A DNA stretch of 64,000 nucleotides. Source: Ricinus communis. Lineage: Eukaryota; Streptophyta; Magnoliopsida; Malpighiales; Euphorbiaceae. The notes under the pieces were generated by a model. That model did no database searches, was not told the origin of the DNA, and was given only the letters and a program-made list of their open reading frames with translations. Positions 10,869-23,061 of the stretch are shown in pieces. Made by a program: the position numbers and the translations under genes. The stretch lies in contig NC_063258.1 of assembly GCF_019578655.1 (NCBI RefSeq), forward strand, positions 1,674,001 through 1,738,000, given 5' to 3'. Position 1 is the stretch's first letter, and every line of letters starts with the position of its first letter.

Positions 10869-13860
10869 TTTTCTGTATATATAAACTATTATGGGCGTTT
10901 TGCATCTGTTTGTGGGAATATGGTTTATATAGGTGGAGATATTATGCTTTAACATGGATTAGACCCAGATAGGATAGGATTTTTGGACATATTTGATGAA
11001 GTAGAAAAACTAGGGTATTATGGGGCAAAGATTTCTTATAAGATTTCAGGATTGAGTCTGAATGATGGGTTAAAGGAAATGGTGGATGATAAAGGTATGA
11101 TTAAATATATAGATGATGCCAATGGAGTATTACAAGTCTATGTCGAAGGAGAGAAAGGACAAGCAGCATTGCTTGGTGGCACAAGTCAATCTATTCATAG
11201 AAAAGATGGTGGTATTAGTTGTATTAGTGAAAATCCAGAAGGTATAGATGATTTAGATAAAACTGAGGATGAGAGTAACAATTTAAATGATTTAGATGAA
11301 ACTGTGTTTGATGTCAGAGGTGAACATAGTGAGCAATTGCAACAGTAAGTAGAATCAGAAGAGCATCCTGAGTACTTATCAGTTGATGAGAGTGAGACAG
11401 ATGATTTAGATGAAACTGAGGATGAGAGTGACAAATTATATGATTTAGATGAAACCATGTTTGATGTCAGTGGTGAATATAGTGAGCAATTGCAGTAGCA
11501 AGTAGAATCAGAAGAGCATCCTGAGTACTTATCAATTGATGAGAGTGAGACAGATGATTTAGATGAAACTGAGGATGAGAGTGACAAATTAGATGATTTA
11601 TATGAAACCATGTTTAATGTCAATATTGAACATAGTGAGCAATTGCAGCAGCGAGTGGAATTAGAAGAGGATCCTGTGTACTTACCAGTTGATGAGAGTG
11701 ACACAGATAATGGACTAAATGATAATGAACTGTCAGATGATGATGAGTATGTGGAAGCAAGGAAAAGGATAGCAAAGTATAAGAATTATGTGCCTGTTGA
11801 TGAGCTTGCTGACAGATTACATGGCAACACTAGTTTATAGTTCAAAAGATCATCTACTAATGGCACTACTGAGGTAGAAAATATTGGACATGAAGCATCT
11901 GGCTTTTTAAGTGAATACAAAGACTCTAATAGGGATGTGAATTCAGACAGTACTGATGAGGATGGCATTGAAGATGGTTCAAGAAAGAGGAGAAAGAGGA
12001 TTGTATATGATCCCAAATGTGATCATAAGTATTTACAGGTAGTTCTTGGAATGCGATTTGAAGATGCACATCAGTGCAAAGCTACAGTTTGTAAATGGGC
12101 AATTATTACTGGTCATAATGTGCAGGTGATGAGAAGCAGCAAGTACCAACTTCAAATGAGATGTGACAAGGAATTCCCATGGAGACTGTATGGAAGCATG
12201 ATTAAAAGAAAGCATACCTTTGCTATTAAGACATATGTTGGTGAGCATAGGTGCCTTAGGGAGATGAAAATAGGCAAGCTACCTCTGAATGGATAGCTAA
12301 GGAATATATACATAGATTCAGAAGAAAATGCCAATTGGAGTGTGAAGGACTTGGATGATGACTTACTTGATAAGTTCTATGTTCAAGTGTCAAAAACAAA
12401 GTGCTATAGGGCAAAATGGAAAGCATTTAATATGCTAAGAGGGTCTGTACAAGAACATTATGCTAAGTTAAGAGGCTATAAAGCTGAATTGCTAATGATG
12501 GATAAGGAAGGCAGATTTGATTTCCTCCTTAATGAAGACTGCACTTTTAAAGGCTTTAGTTCGTTGAGGAAAGGGTTTTGAAGGGTTGCAGACCTATTAT
12601 TGGATTTGATGGGTGTTTTTTGAAAATTTTTTTAGGAGGGGTATTATTATGTGCAGTTGCTAAAGATGGGAACAATCAAATGTTCCCCATCTTTTGGCTG
12701 TAGTTGAATGTGAAAATGAGTACTTTTGGACTTGGTTCTTAACCATTATTTTAGAAGAGCTGCAAATTACAGATGGTTTAGGTTGGATCTTTATATCAAA
12801 CCAACAAAAGGTGATTTTTCTTGACTGTTTTAATTGTTGTTTATTTTATATTTATATTTGTTGAATAGTTATATTTGCTTTATTGCACAGGGTCTTACTA
12901 ATGCTATAAAGAACCTAACACCTTTTGCTGAACATAGGAATTGTGCTAGGCATGTTTATTGTATTTGGAAGAAGGAGTTTAAGGGGCAAGTATTAAAAAA
13001 CATGTTTTGGAGTGCAGCTAGAAGTACTTATGAAGCTGCTTATAAGGAAGACATTGATCAAATTAAAGTAGAGAATGAAGCTGCCTATAACAACATTTTA
13101 CAAAAGGATCCATCCAAATTTTGTAAGTCATTTATTTGTGAGCTTTCTAAGTGTGATATGATTGATAACAATGTCAGTGAAACCTTCAATGGTTACATTG
13201 TGAAATTTAGGAGTATGGCCATTATAGACATGCTAAAAGAGATTAGATATGCATTAATGGAGAAAATGCACAGTAACTTGATGCATGCTAGTGGTTTAAC
13301 TGACTCCATTACACCTAGAATTAGAACTAAGCTTGAAGAAATCAAGTATAATAGTAGATTATGTACTTGCAACCCTGCTGTTGGTGGTAAGTTCCAAGTG
13401 AACATAGGAGAGGATCAGTTTGTGGTTGATATAAATATGCACTTGTACTTGTAGAGCATGACAGATAACAAGCATTTCTTGTATCCATGCATGTTCTAGC
13501 ATTCATTGGATGAACCAGGATAGTGCAACCTTTATGGACAAGTACTATACTGTAGAAACTTATATTGAGACCTACAAAAATGCTCTTGAGCCACTGAATG
13601 GCAGAAAAATGTGGCTACAAGCTTATGGGCTTCCAATCAAGGCACCCAAATTTAAGAAAATGCCTGGCAGACCTAAGAAGAACATGAAAAGAGATATCAC
13701 TAAAGATCCAAATAATCCTAATAAGCTGTCCAAACAAGGAATTCAAATAACTTGTGCAGTTTGTGGAGGAGTTGGGCACAACAAGAGGAGTTGTAAGATG
13801 AAAAATTATCCATCTTTCAAGAGGCCTCCTAAACTGCCAGTCAAGCGTGGCAAGCCATGA
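10869..13860 (+). pseudogene. Mutator-like (MuDR/MULE) transposase, decayed
   Basis: Pieces of one MULE transposase in order. A PB1-like N-terminal domain starts near 10,869 (INYYGRF, then DIFDEVEKLGY after a stop near 10,950). An acidic repeat region follows at 11,247-11,705. The MuDR DNA-binding domain is at 11,985-12,290 (ATVCKWAIITGHNVQV, MRCDKEFPWRLYG). The catalytic core begins near 12,600 with the first Asp in GFDGCFLK. An 80-bp intron at 12,811-12,890 (AAAG|GTGATT ... GCACAG|GGTCTT) rejoins the frame exactly within ISNQQK-GLTNAIK. AEHRNCARHVYCIWKKEF follows, then a broken SWIM finger (CIHAC, near 13,490) and a C-x2-C-x4-H-x4-C knuckle (CAVCGGVGHNKRSC). Stops at 11,347, 11,496, 11,838 and 12,294, plus frameshifts near 12,285, 12,600-12,760 and 13,450, rule out function. 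Terminal inverted repeats were not found. Confidence 0.88.
11247..11705 (+). repeat. Three 153-bp tandem repeats inside the transposase
   Basis: Units start at 11,247, 11,400 and 11,553, each with GATGATTTAGATGAAACTGA. At 51 codons per unit the frame is kept; the product is very acidic (DDLDETEDESD), then SEQLQQ and ESEEHPEYL. Two units carry stop codons in the QLQQ segment. On the minus strand the repeats give Ser-rich open frames that are not genes. Confidence 0.85.
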
Positions 13861-13960
13861 AAAGCAACTTCTGCACTTGGATCTACTGCAACTTCCCTAA
13901 GATTTAACCAATTAAAAGGTTTAGGGACTAAATTTTAAAAGTTTTTAAAAATTATCAACT

Positions 13961-14020
13961 AGAGCCAATTGGCTCTGTGTACAGCCGATCAACAGTATAC
14001 AAAGCTAATCTGCTATGTGT
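13961..14020. repeat. 20-bp phased dyad array, upstream of TATA (copy A)
   Basis: A perfect 16-bp palindrome AGAGCCAATTGGCTCT (13,961-13,976), then weaker copies ACAGCCGATCAACAGT and AAAGCTAATCTGCTAT. Half-sites begin at 13,964, 13,984 and 14,004, exactly 20 bp apart. Confidence 0.75.
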
Positions 14021-14961
14021 AATTGTTGAAATACACATTCTAGAAGGTTTTTATTGATAATTATTTGAATTTTAAATATTTTTATGGTCAAATCAATTTT
14101 TATCAATAATTATTATTCAAGAGTTTTGATACGTCCTTTATTATTAAATAATTTTTAGAAATTATTAGTAATTAAAGATGATGTTTATCTTGACATTTAG
14201 GGTATCCTCATTTCTTCTCTATAAATAGGAAAGGAAACCATAGGCCAAAGGGTTGGCAACCTGGAGCACATAATGATTAATAAGCTAACACATTGAGATT
14301 TCTAAAAAAACTAACCTAGGCTCTAAACACTTTGGATTCCTTCCGGATTTGAATCAACTTTCTCTCTACTTTTGAGATTCGAGGATTTGCATAATACGGT
14401 AACAATCTGAGTATTTTTAAACTCATCATATCATCATCTTCCCTTTCTCTCTTTATGATTTTCTTTGTGAATCTAATAATATGCCTAGGATCTAGGTGAT
14501 AAATGCCATTTAAAATTTGTTTTATATGTTTTACATGATTAGATTTCAATTTGCCATGATCTTTCTAATAACTTATATTATTTTCATTAGAACAATATAT
14601 TAGGGTCTTAAATCTGATAACTAATATTATTTTCATTAGAACAGTATGCTAGGGTTTTAAATCTAATAACTTATATAAGTTTGCATGATGGATTTAGATT
14701 TTGCTATATTTTTATTAAAATTGCATGGTTTAGGTGTTAAACGTAGATTTTTCATTTTTTTTGATAGAGTTGCTATGTTTGGTCGAGTTTATTGAATGTA
14801 AGTTTATTTAAAGTTCAATTATGTTATTTTATCTTAAAAACTAGTTTAATTATGTGTTTTGTTATATTTTATACGTATATTAATCATATTTTTATGCTTT
14901 TGTGCATGTATCTCAGAGTTTTGGAGCATCTGATTGTCGAATTTGGCCTAAGAACCGCCTT

Positions 14962-15040
14962 AGAGCCAATTGGCTCTATGAAAAGTCAATTGGCTGTATG
15001 TAGAGCCGATCGGCTTTGTGACATAGCCAATCGATTGTTT
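14962..15040. repeat. 20-bp phased dyad array, downstream of TATA (copy A)
   Basis: Four dyads: AGAGCCAATTGGCTCT (perfect), AAGTCAATTGGCTGT, AGAGCCGATCGGCTTT and ATAGCCAATCGATTGT. Half-sites start at 14,965, 14,985, 15,005 and 15,026. Confidence 0.8.
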
Positions 15041-15648
15041 GTTCATTTGTCGCTTATTTTGCTAATTTTGAGGATTTTTTGATGAATTCCCTCCTTTATT
15101 GCATATTTTCATTAATTTTGAGTTATTTAGTTATAGAAGGGTTGTAATAGCTTAGTTATTTCTTACTTTCCCTTATTTTGCTTATTTCCCTTGTAATCTT
15201 GATGACAAATGTTTGCATGTTTGATTGATATCTAAAACTGACCCATCTAGACTTAGGGCTTTTAATTGAATCTTGACATGCAATTGGAGCCCATTAGATT
15301 AATAAGATGGTAATTTGGCTTAATTATAAAAATTAGTTAAACTTAGGTTGGCTTTGCCATGCTAAATAAATAAACCGATTCATTTAAACTTAGGAAATTA
15401 AAATAGGCTTGGTATATAAAAAGTTCTCATTTAGGATTAAATATTGGTAATTTGGACTTAACATATAAAATTGGGCTAGACCAAGTAGGCCTTTGCATAA
15501 TTGAGTAGTTAAGTAGGTTAACCAATAAGATGGCGATTGAGCTAGACTTAATAAACTGGGCTAAATTATATGGACATAACATATTGTATTGACTATGTAT
15601 AGAAAATTATTACGTTGCTTTTATATGGCATAAATTATTAACTAATAA

Positions 15649-18563
15649 TGTAATACCTGGAATTTTTCCCTTAATAATGATTATATTAATAATAATTAAT
15701 AAATGAGTTTTTATTTAAATTAATTTTACTTTATTTTTATTTGGTTTAATTTGAAATGATTTAATGGAAATTTTAATATTAGACAATTAAATGAGTTATT
15801 TTTCTATACCTGATTTGTTGGATCTTTAAGAAATTAATTAAGTAAATTATTGAGAAATAATTATATTTTGGTTATTCAAATTTTTTCCAAATATATATAT
15901 AGCATATATATAAATAAAATTATATATTGGAAAATCATGGAAGAATTTGTAAATGATGTTTTTATAAAAATAATTTCTTAGGAAAACTGGTATTTTAATT
16001 AGCTAGTGGTATTTAATTTTAAGTTGGAAAATATTTAGTAAATTGATTAATTAAATTAATGGTGTGTTAGGACTAAATTTATTTTGGGACGAGGATTAAA
16101 AGTAAAATTTTATTATTATATGGGGTTTAAATATAAATTTGTATGTTTGGTATTTTTGTAAATAAATATGTTGGTCAGGGGTATATATGTAATTATATAT
16201 TTTCAATAATTCTAATTTGGCTCAAATTAATTAGTTAAGGACTTAATTGAAAAGCTAAAGAAAAGTTTAGGGGTTAATTGAAATTTATGCAGGATGAAGT
16301 TGTAAGTAATTAAAATAGTTGAGGGACCAAATTGTAATAAGAAAAAGTTCAAGGGTCAAATGTCGATATTGAAAGGAAAGGAATCGGGGAAGAAGAGAAA
16401 GGAAGGAAGGAGATGTCGGGGAGAGAGAAAGTGGCGGGGGAAAGAGGAGATCGGTGTTGCGGCGGCGGTGTCCTTCCGCGGACGACGCTGGCGCGCATGT
16501 CAGCGACGGAATCGCCAAGAGAGGCAAGAACTGAAGCCGCTCCGGCCGTTTCCGGCTAATCTCGGCGGCGATCGGCTCCCCTCGAAGAGAGCTTTCTTTT
16601 GGCGGCCGGCTGGAGGAGAGAGTTCCGTGAAATGGTGGTAGCATTTTTCGACTTTTTCATGAGCTCCGGCGGAGGATGGACGATCGAAGGGCGTATCCCA
16701 ACTCTCCTCAGTTCAAGCTTCGCAATGGCACCGGTTTCGTGGCAATCAGGCTTTGTTTGCGAATCAACGGCCAAGATCGTCCGCAAATCTCTCTGGATGA
16801 TCGAGGATCGGATCGAAAAATTGGAAGCAGGGATCATCATCAGCACGTCGTTTTAAGTCCGATGGTGTGTTCGGATCATCGATCGGACTCCGGCGGCTGG
16901 AGGCGAGTCGACCGAGCAATCAAGCGTCTCGGTAATTTTTTCTAGCCCGTTAATTTTGGAAGTCTTGGTTTAATTGTGTGTCTATTGAATTGTGTTATGT
17001 ATTAGATGATATTTGTGAGTTAAAAATAATAGTTTGTCGGACTGCCTGCCGTAGTTGTGATTTTTGTGCTGTGTGGTGGAGTTGGAAAATTAGTGAAGTC
17101 TCGAGGACTCGACTCCCGTTATGTTAAATTATTGGATATTTCTAGTGTTTTTCTGGCAGGTCCTGGACCCATTTTTACGGGGGATAAATGTCCGTGTTGT
17201 AGTGGAGGTTCTGCCGGATTTTCGGTATAATTCTCCCGATCGGGATTCTTAGACAGTCAGTCCTAGGAGTCTAGACCTAGGATTAATGATCGATGGTTTC
17301 AGCGTTTTGATAAATTATTTTCCGTGATTAGATGATCTGTCTGTTCGGTTCGCTCCAACCGAGGCACCGGAGCAGAGCTAGGAGGTCGCCAAATCTGTGA
17401 GTTAAAGTCACTTAATCGTTGCACTATTGCTAAGTCTGAATTTAATATGTTATTTTAGAAATTTATGCTTAATATGATTATTAGTATCGCAATATAAAGA
17501 ATTTTACTTGATTATTAATTATTGAAAATAATTTAAATATTATTATTAGTAACGTTATAATAAACAAATATTGTTATTTTTCGACACAAATTGCATGTTG
17601 CCTTACCCTAAATTTATAATCTTTATTTCAATATGTGTTGAATGATTTCATTAGACAATGATATTTATTAAATGTGATGATTGCGTTTTGGGAAATGTGG
17701 CTTTCGTAGAACATACCACCTGGTGGGTTACATCAGGACCGCGTGCGCACCGGTAATGATCATGGACATAAGATTATTCATGGATTTGTTTGCCCTGATC
17801 GAGCATTGCTCTCTGGGCTGAGTTTAGTTGATTGTTGGAGTTAAGGTCCCTGATCAAGCAACGCTCTCTGGGCGCCGGCTTATTTGGAATTCAAGTGTTC
17901 AGGCTATAGGTAAGGACCCTGATCGAGCTTGCTCTCTGGGCAGCCAGACCTGTTGGATTAAGAGAGCCAAAAAGGCTACTAGAATTTGGGGTTAGGGTTC
18001 TACTAAGCCACTCGTCCCGTAAAAGTAAAAATATATTTTTATTTATTTATTTATTTTTCTATTATGGTATGATGATATTATGATTTGTATTTATATTCAG
18101 GGTTTGATATACTGATTCAAATAATTAATATTTTATGTGAAGACTGCAATAGTCTCTAGATTATTTGATTTTAACTCACTCTTGAGACTGACAGTCTCAT
18201 TTTTACTGTTTTTCAGATTCGTGACTGTTAGTCTTCCCGCGACTCTTACTCAGTAACCCGACTTCTTCATTATCAGGTGGTGTATTTGATTTGGTACGTT
18301 AATATGTAAAATCTTAGATTCTCCGCAGTAGTAATAGTAGATGTATCAGTTGTAAATTTTATGAGTTTTGGGTCTCGCCTAATCTTTTTCTGGCAGACCG
18401 AATTAATTGTAAATTTAATGGTTACGAAATTGTGGAATCAATAGTATTAATTGAGATGAGATTTGTTTAAGTCAGTGAGTGTCAGGCTTACTACGGGATT
18501 CGGCGGCCTTACGCCTACCCATTCCCTAGTGCCAGTCACGGGCCCATAGATGGGGTCGTGACA
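15649..18563 (+). mobile_element. Solo chromovirus LTR (2,915 bp) with AATAA duplications
   Basis: Begins TGTAATACCTGG and ends GGGTCGTGACA, and is flanked by AATAA at 15,644-15,648 and 18,564-18,568. It is the reverse complement type of the 31,632-34,521 LTR. It includes a GC-rich island (16,370-16,930) with open frames in several directions that are not genes, three CTGATCGAGC-n-GCTCTCTGGGC motifs (17,797-17,941), and the conserved terminal block ending in CCCTAGTGCCAGTCACGGGC. It interrupts copy A of family G. No internal region, so it formed by LTR-LTR recombination. Confidence 0.92.
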
Positions 18564-18830
18564 AATAAAATATAAAGATAGGAATGCACAAATAAAAAAG
18601 TTGATTTCTGAATCCATCTCTAGATGTAGCGAATAGTTATGCCATATAAGAAGTAAAAGTGTCTTGTTGATCTTACCTAGGTAGCAATTCCCTTTCTCTA
18701 CACTAGTCTATATGGCTAGTTAGCGTGTTCCTAATTAGATTGAAAAGCCTAGCAATGTTATAGTCACTAGGACACTTGGGTGCGTTCTGAAATCGCCGTC
18801 CACACCATCTATCCAATAAGACAGATTTTT

Positions 18831-20009
18831 TAGTGATTGGACTTTGTTTGAAATTCAATTGATAAAACTAGTAACGATTAATGAATTTTGACACAAATTG
18901 CTAATAATGTAATTTCAAAGTACTAAAATATCACTAAAGGAACCACAACACCTCTTGCATTAAAAAGTTAAACCACATAGTCAAATTTTGTACTTTCTCC
19001 AAAATAGTATTCACTTTTCAATTAAAATCAAAATAGTTCTTATCATTTTTTTCTATTTTTCTCTGATAGGTTAATAATTATACAACTAGAAAATATGGAC
19101 TGTGAAACTTAGACTCGAAACATTTTCAATTTTCAGAAGCAAGATTGGGAAGCTTAAACTCAAAATTTGCTCAATTATGACAAGCGAGATGTCAATTAAA
19201 CCAACTAATTGATATTTTATAATTCTTATAATTTGTATAAATTATAATGTCAATATTGAATTATAAAAACTATTACAATGTTAAAAACTTGTCTAATACA
19301 ACAAAATATAAAGTGTAATATATCATTCTCAAAAAAAGTATAACATGTTAATACAAAATAAAGAGATAAATACAATATGATTTCACTTTTTAATATTTTT
19401 AGTATATGTTTTCTAGACAAAGAGAGATATAAGATTAAAAATGGTGATAAAAAAAATCTCACTATCAAAAAAGTTATGGTTCACAAGAACTTTACCATCT
19501 TCACTCCTATCAGCTATTCTAATAATATGGCTTAAAACTTAATAATTCATGACTTCATTATTTAACCGCCAAATTACAGTTTAAGAAGTTATCGATCCAA
19601 TAAGATCAACTTAACGGTCAAACAATAACATTATAAATTATTAAGTTCTAAACCCATATTATCAGATATGGGCAACATGATAATGATGGTTGATCAGAGT
19701 AAAGATAGTTGAATACTTGCAAATTATAACTTTTAACAGTAAAATACTTTTTTTGACATGATACAAAACCACATACCTCTTTTTATTTGGAGACAAATAA
19801 ATACTAAAAATGATCAAAGAATGAAACCACATTATATCTTGTTGTACTTATCTTTAAAATAAAATGCACCATAATTTATCAATGTAAATTCAATGTAACA
19901 TTAACTATTTGAAGTAGGAAAGTTCTTTAAATAAATTAGAAAAACTCATATTTTATATGTACTTATAGATTTTGTTTTATGTAGTCCTTATTCATCTATT
20001 TCATCTTTT
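18831..20009. other. AT-rich stretch, nothing recognised
   Basis: No open frame, splice pattern or terminal repeat could be supported. It separates the family-G LTR from the copia relic. Confidence 0.4.
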
Positions 20010-20575
20010 AGTACACTATAACAAAATGGTATTATAGAGAGAAAAAACATAACTCTTATAGAGATGGTTACAATAATACTCAATGGGTATAATCTTCCGA
20101 CTTACTTTTGGACGAAAGCCATCAAAACCTCTTGGAAAATTTTCACCAAAAACAAATGAAGCCATTTTCTAGGCTATTCCATCTTTAGCAAAGCATATAT
20201 GGTTTTTTAATAAAAAATCTTTAGTAGTAAAGGAGTCTATGAATATTGTATTTGATGGTCTAGTAAAACTTAATCATGGAAAAAGTAGCCTTGATTATCT
20301 TATAGGTAATACTGAGAAGCTAGACATCTTTCATAATAAGGAAGGATGTCAAGCGGAAAGAGCTACACATGAGAATCATCAAGATAGTGGAACCCCCTCC
20401 ATCACTACAAAAAAAAGCCCTTCAAGAGGTTCCAAAGAAAAAGAGAAATCATAAAGATCATTCTAAGAAGCTTATTATGGTGATTCTTTAAAGGATGTAA
20501 GTAATAGGTCTTATCTTGGACACTCACATAATAATTTTGCTTTTGTTTCACAAATTGAGCCAATGAACATTAGTG

Positions 20576-20911
20576 AGGCTCTTAATGATGATGTTGGGTG
20601 ATTGTAATGCAAGAGGAACTCAATCAGTTTGAGAGAAACAAAGTTTAAAAACTTGTTCCAAGACCTAAAAATCATTCAATATTGGATGTAAAATGGGTGT
20701 ATAGGAATAAGTTAGATGAGCAAGGTTTGATCACTATAAATAAGGCCGGATTAGTTACCTAAGAGTATAACTAAGAGAAAAGCATTGACTATGATGAAAC
20801 CAATAGTAGATCCAAAAATTTATTTGAGGGGGAGCAAATGTAACACCGTACTTATTTCAAGGAATATAAAAAATATTTTAAAGAAAAAATATAATATTTT
20901 ATGCTATAGGG
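20576..20911 (+). repeat. Duplicated RT/LTR-start segment, copy 1
   Basis: Runs from the copia RT start through CATTGACTATGATGAAACC, then AATAGTAGATCCAAAAATTT, a purine tract and an LTR-like TGTAACACC. Its diverged direct repeat is at 21,143-21,424. Confidence 0.7.
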
Positions 20912-21142
20912 TTGTTATGTAAGTACGTGAGTAGAGTGCATGATTTGGAGATGATATTTGATTACATTGATTGGCCAGTAATTAGGTATGTTGATTATAA
21001 TGGACCTTATGTTGTATCCCTACCTCTCTTGTTTTGGTATTATAGGAATGATGACACATTAGATATTATTTTTCCTGATTGGTCCAATTGGGGATGGTAA
21101 GACCTTTTGACTTTTCTCCTTCAATTATATCTTTTAGCAGTG
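20826..21142 (+). mobile_element. Polypurine tract plus LTR-start-like fragment inside the copia relic
   Basis: GAGGGGGAGCAAA (20,826-20,838) followed by TGTAACACCG looks like the 3' junction of an LTR element. The following 300 bp have no other recognised feature; the short open frame at 20,912-21,100 has no known match by eye. Confidence 0.4.
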
Positions 21143-21424
21143 GGGCTTTTAATGATGAGTGTTGGGTGATTGCAATGCAAGAGAAGCTCAACAACTTTGA
21201 TAGAAGCAAAGTTTGAAAACTTATTGAATGTAGGGGCAAGATTTGATCACTATAATTAATGTCCAATTGGTTGTTAAAGAGTATAACTAAGAGGAAGACA
21301 TTGACTATGATAAACCAATAGTAGATCCAAAAATTTATTTAAAGCGTGGCAAATAAAACATCATACTTATTCCAAAGAATATAAAAAATATTTAAAGAAA
21401 AATATGACACTTTTGTAGGGGCTA
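21143..21424 (+). repeat. Duplicated RT/LTR-start segment, copy 2
   Basis: Second, shorter and more decayed copy of 20,576-20,911: GGGTGATTGCAATGCAAGAG, then a 3' part AATAGTAGATCCAAAAATTT and a mutated purine tract. Each copy has private indels. Confidence 0.7.
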
Positions 21425-22745
21425 AAATAAAAAATACAAAGAAAATATAAGAGAGTAAAAGGAGTTTTAAAAATCATGGAAAGGCTATAGCCAACCCTAG
21501 CCCTTATTGATTCCTTCATTGGATGAAATCTTTGCTTCCGTTGCAAAATTTGAAGCTATTAGGATTCTAATTACTTATGCATGCTACATAAATTTTAAAT
21601 GTTTCAAATGAATGTTAAAAGTGCATTTTTTAATGGCTTTATTGAAAAAGATGTGTATATTGAGCAACCTTCTAGTTTTGAATACTTTGAGTTTTCAAAC
21701 AATCTTTTCAAACCAAGGCCTCGTATGGTTTAAAAAAAGATCTTAGAGCTTGTTATGAGGTGCTTAATTCATTTTTTCTGCAAAATGGTTTTAGAAAAGA
21801 AAAGGTTGACACAACACTTTGTTGAAATCCATGAATATGACACTTTTATTCTCCATATTAGTATTTGGAGCTTTTAATTAATCCTTGTGCAAGGAATTTG
21901 CTATGTGTATGACTAGAAAATCCAAGATGAGCATGATGAGAGAATTCAAGTTCTTTCTAAGAATGTAAATCAAGCAATACAAGGACGACATTTTCATCAA
22001 CCAATCCAAATACACTAAGGAGCTTTAAGAAGTGTGAAATGTAAGGGTGCAATGTGGCAAAGACTCCAATAAGCACTTCAACCGAATTGGACAAAGATAA
22101 AAGGGCAAGCGAATTGATGAAGAAGTATAGAGGTACAATTGGATCTCTATTTATCTTACACCTTCTAGACCCAATATTATGTATAGTGTATGTTTGTGTG
22201 CAACATTTTCAATCATGTCTTAAAGAGTCTTATTATATGTTGTCAAAAGGATTTTAAAGTATTTCCATGGTAAATTGCATTTAGGATTATGGTACTTTAG
22301 AAACACGCCCTTTGACATAATCGGTTATTCAAATGTTGATTAATGCCAGTAGTCTTTTGGATAGGAAGAATACTTCTAGAACTTGTCATCTTTTATGTGA
22401 ATTTCTAGTTCCATGGTTTAGTAAAAAATAAGTTTCTGTTGTCTTATCCACTGCTAAAGTAGAAGATGTGGCAATAAGTTATTATTGATTCAAATTTATG
22501 GATAAACAATAACTCAAGGACTAAGAACAAGTGCTTAGTCATATTCCTATCAAATATGATAATACAAGTGCAATCAATATTTGTTTATGAACTTTAAACA
22601 TCATTTTTTAAGAGAACACGTATAGAATGGTGATTTTGTATGAGAACTTATTGATACAAATAACCAATTGGCTAATATCTTTACTAAACCTCTCAATAAC
22701 AAACATCTTAATTTCATTAAAAGAGAACTAAAGATGTTTTTATAG

Positions 22746-23061
22746 GAGTTTCCAAGAGTAAATTTGTTTTTAAATTGCATGTATTAGTGAGAGTACTTAT
22801 TGTTCATGGACTTTGTATATATATTCATTGAAATTAAATCACTTTCAAACAAGAGTTAATTGTTGTGATATTTCTTGCAAGTATGCAGTTAGTACAATAG
22901 TAATATAGGAATAAATTTCGATATCATCCCACAAGGATTAATAATACTCAACATTAAAATGTATTACAGTTTTGTACTAACTAGATTGAATAGTTTAGAT
23001 TGAAAGTGAAAGTAATTTAAAACAAGAACAAAGTGTAAATAAGATAGATTAATAATGGAGC
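22746..23061. other. Unresolved repeat junction
   Basis: Follows the copia 3' end and abuts the truncated RT of the chromovirus fragment. The sequence near 22,880-22,945 (ending CCCACAAGGATTAATAATAC) has the look of a dispersed plant repeat, but no ends are visible. Confidence 0.3.

Larger units (their letters stand above)
13905..18830 (+). mobile_element. Family-G LTR, copy A (Tat/Ogre-like), split by a solo LTR
   Basis: Its right-hand part (14,200-15,640 and 18,564-18,830) is collinear with 52,360-54,090: a TATAAATA box (14,220-14,227 against 52,368-52,375), a GGTTGTAATAGCT segment (15,138 against 53,318), a TAATTGGGCTTA-rich stretch, and a shared terminal block beginning TGANTTCTGAATCCATCTCT. 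Two arrays of AGCC/GGCT dyads flank the TATA box. The 5' limit is approximate, between the MULE stop at 13,860 and the first matching block at about 13,915. No internal coding region follows, so this is probably a solo or truncated LTR. Class assignment is inferred from the gag next to copy B. Confidence 0.6.
20010..22745 (+). pseudogene. Ty1/copia pol relic (integrase end, RT, RNase H)
   Basis: Heavily broken plus-strand pol. The order is integrase C-terminal part (GIIERKN near 20,025, then LPTYFWTKAI), hinge (KESMNIVFDG, 20,233), RT start (FVSQIEPMNISEALNDD, 20,545), RT continuation from 21,525 (ASVAKFEAIRILITYACYIN), then LCKEFAMCM near 21,890, MKKYRGTIGSLF (22,115), FQSCLKESYY (22,210) and an RNase H part with IPIKYDNTSAINI (22,540). 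Many stops and frameshifts and no intact domain. An insertion/duplication breaks the RT at about 20,804-21,520. Gag, protease and the true LTRs were not found. Lineage within copia is not resolved. Confidence 0.82.

Noticed and set aside
11195..11704. Ser-rich 169-codon frame on the minus strand
   Set aside because: It is the reverse of the acidic 153-bp repeats of the Mutator-like transposase.
16285..16945. Several overlapping open frames on both strands
   Set aside because: They lie in the GC-rich island of a solo LTR and recur, altered, in the related LTR at 33,262-34,046; the frames are not preserved between copies.
20912..21100. 62-codon frame inside the copia relic
   Set aside because: Lies in LTR-like DNA; short, with no recognisable domain.
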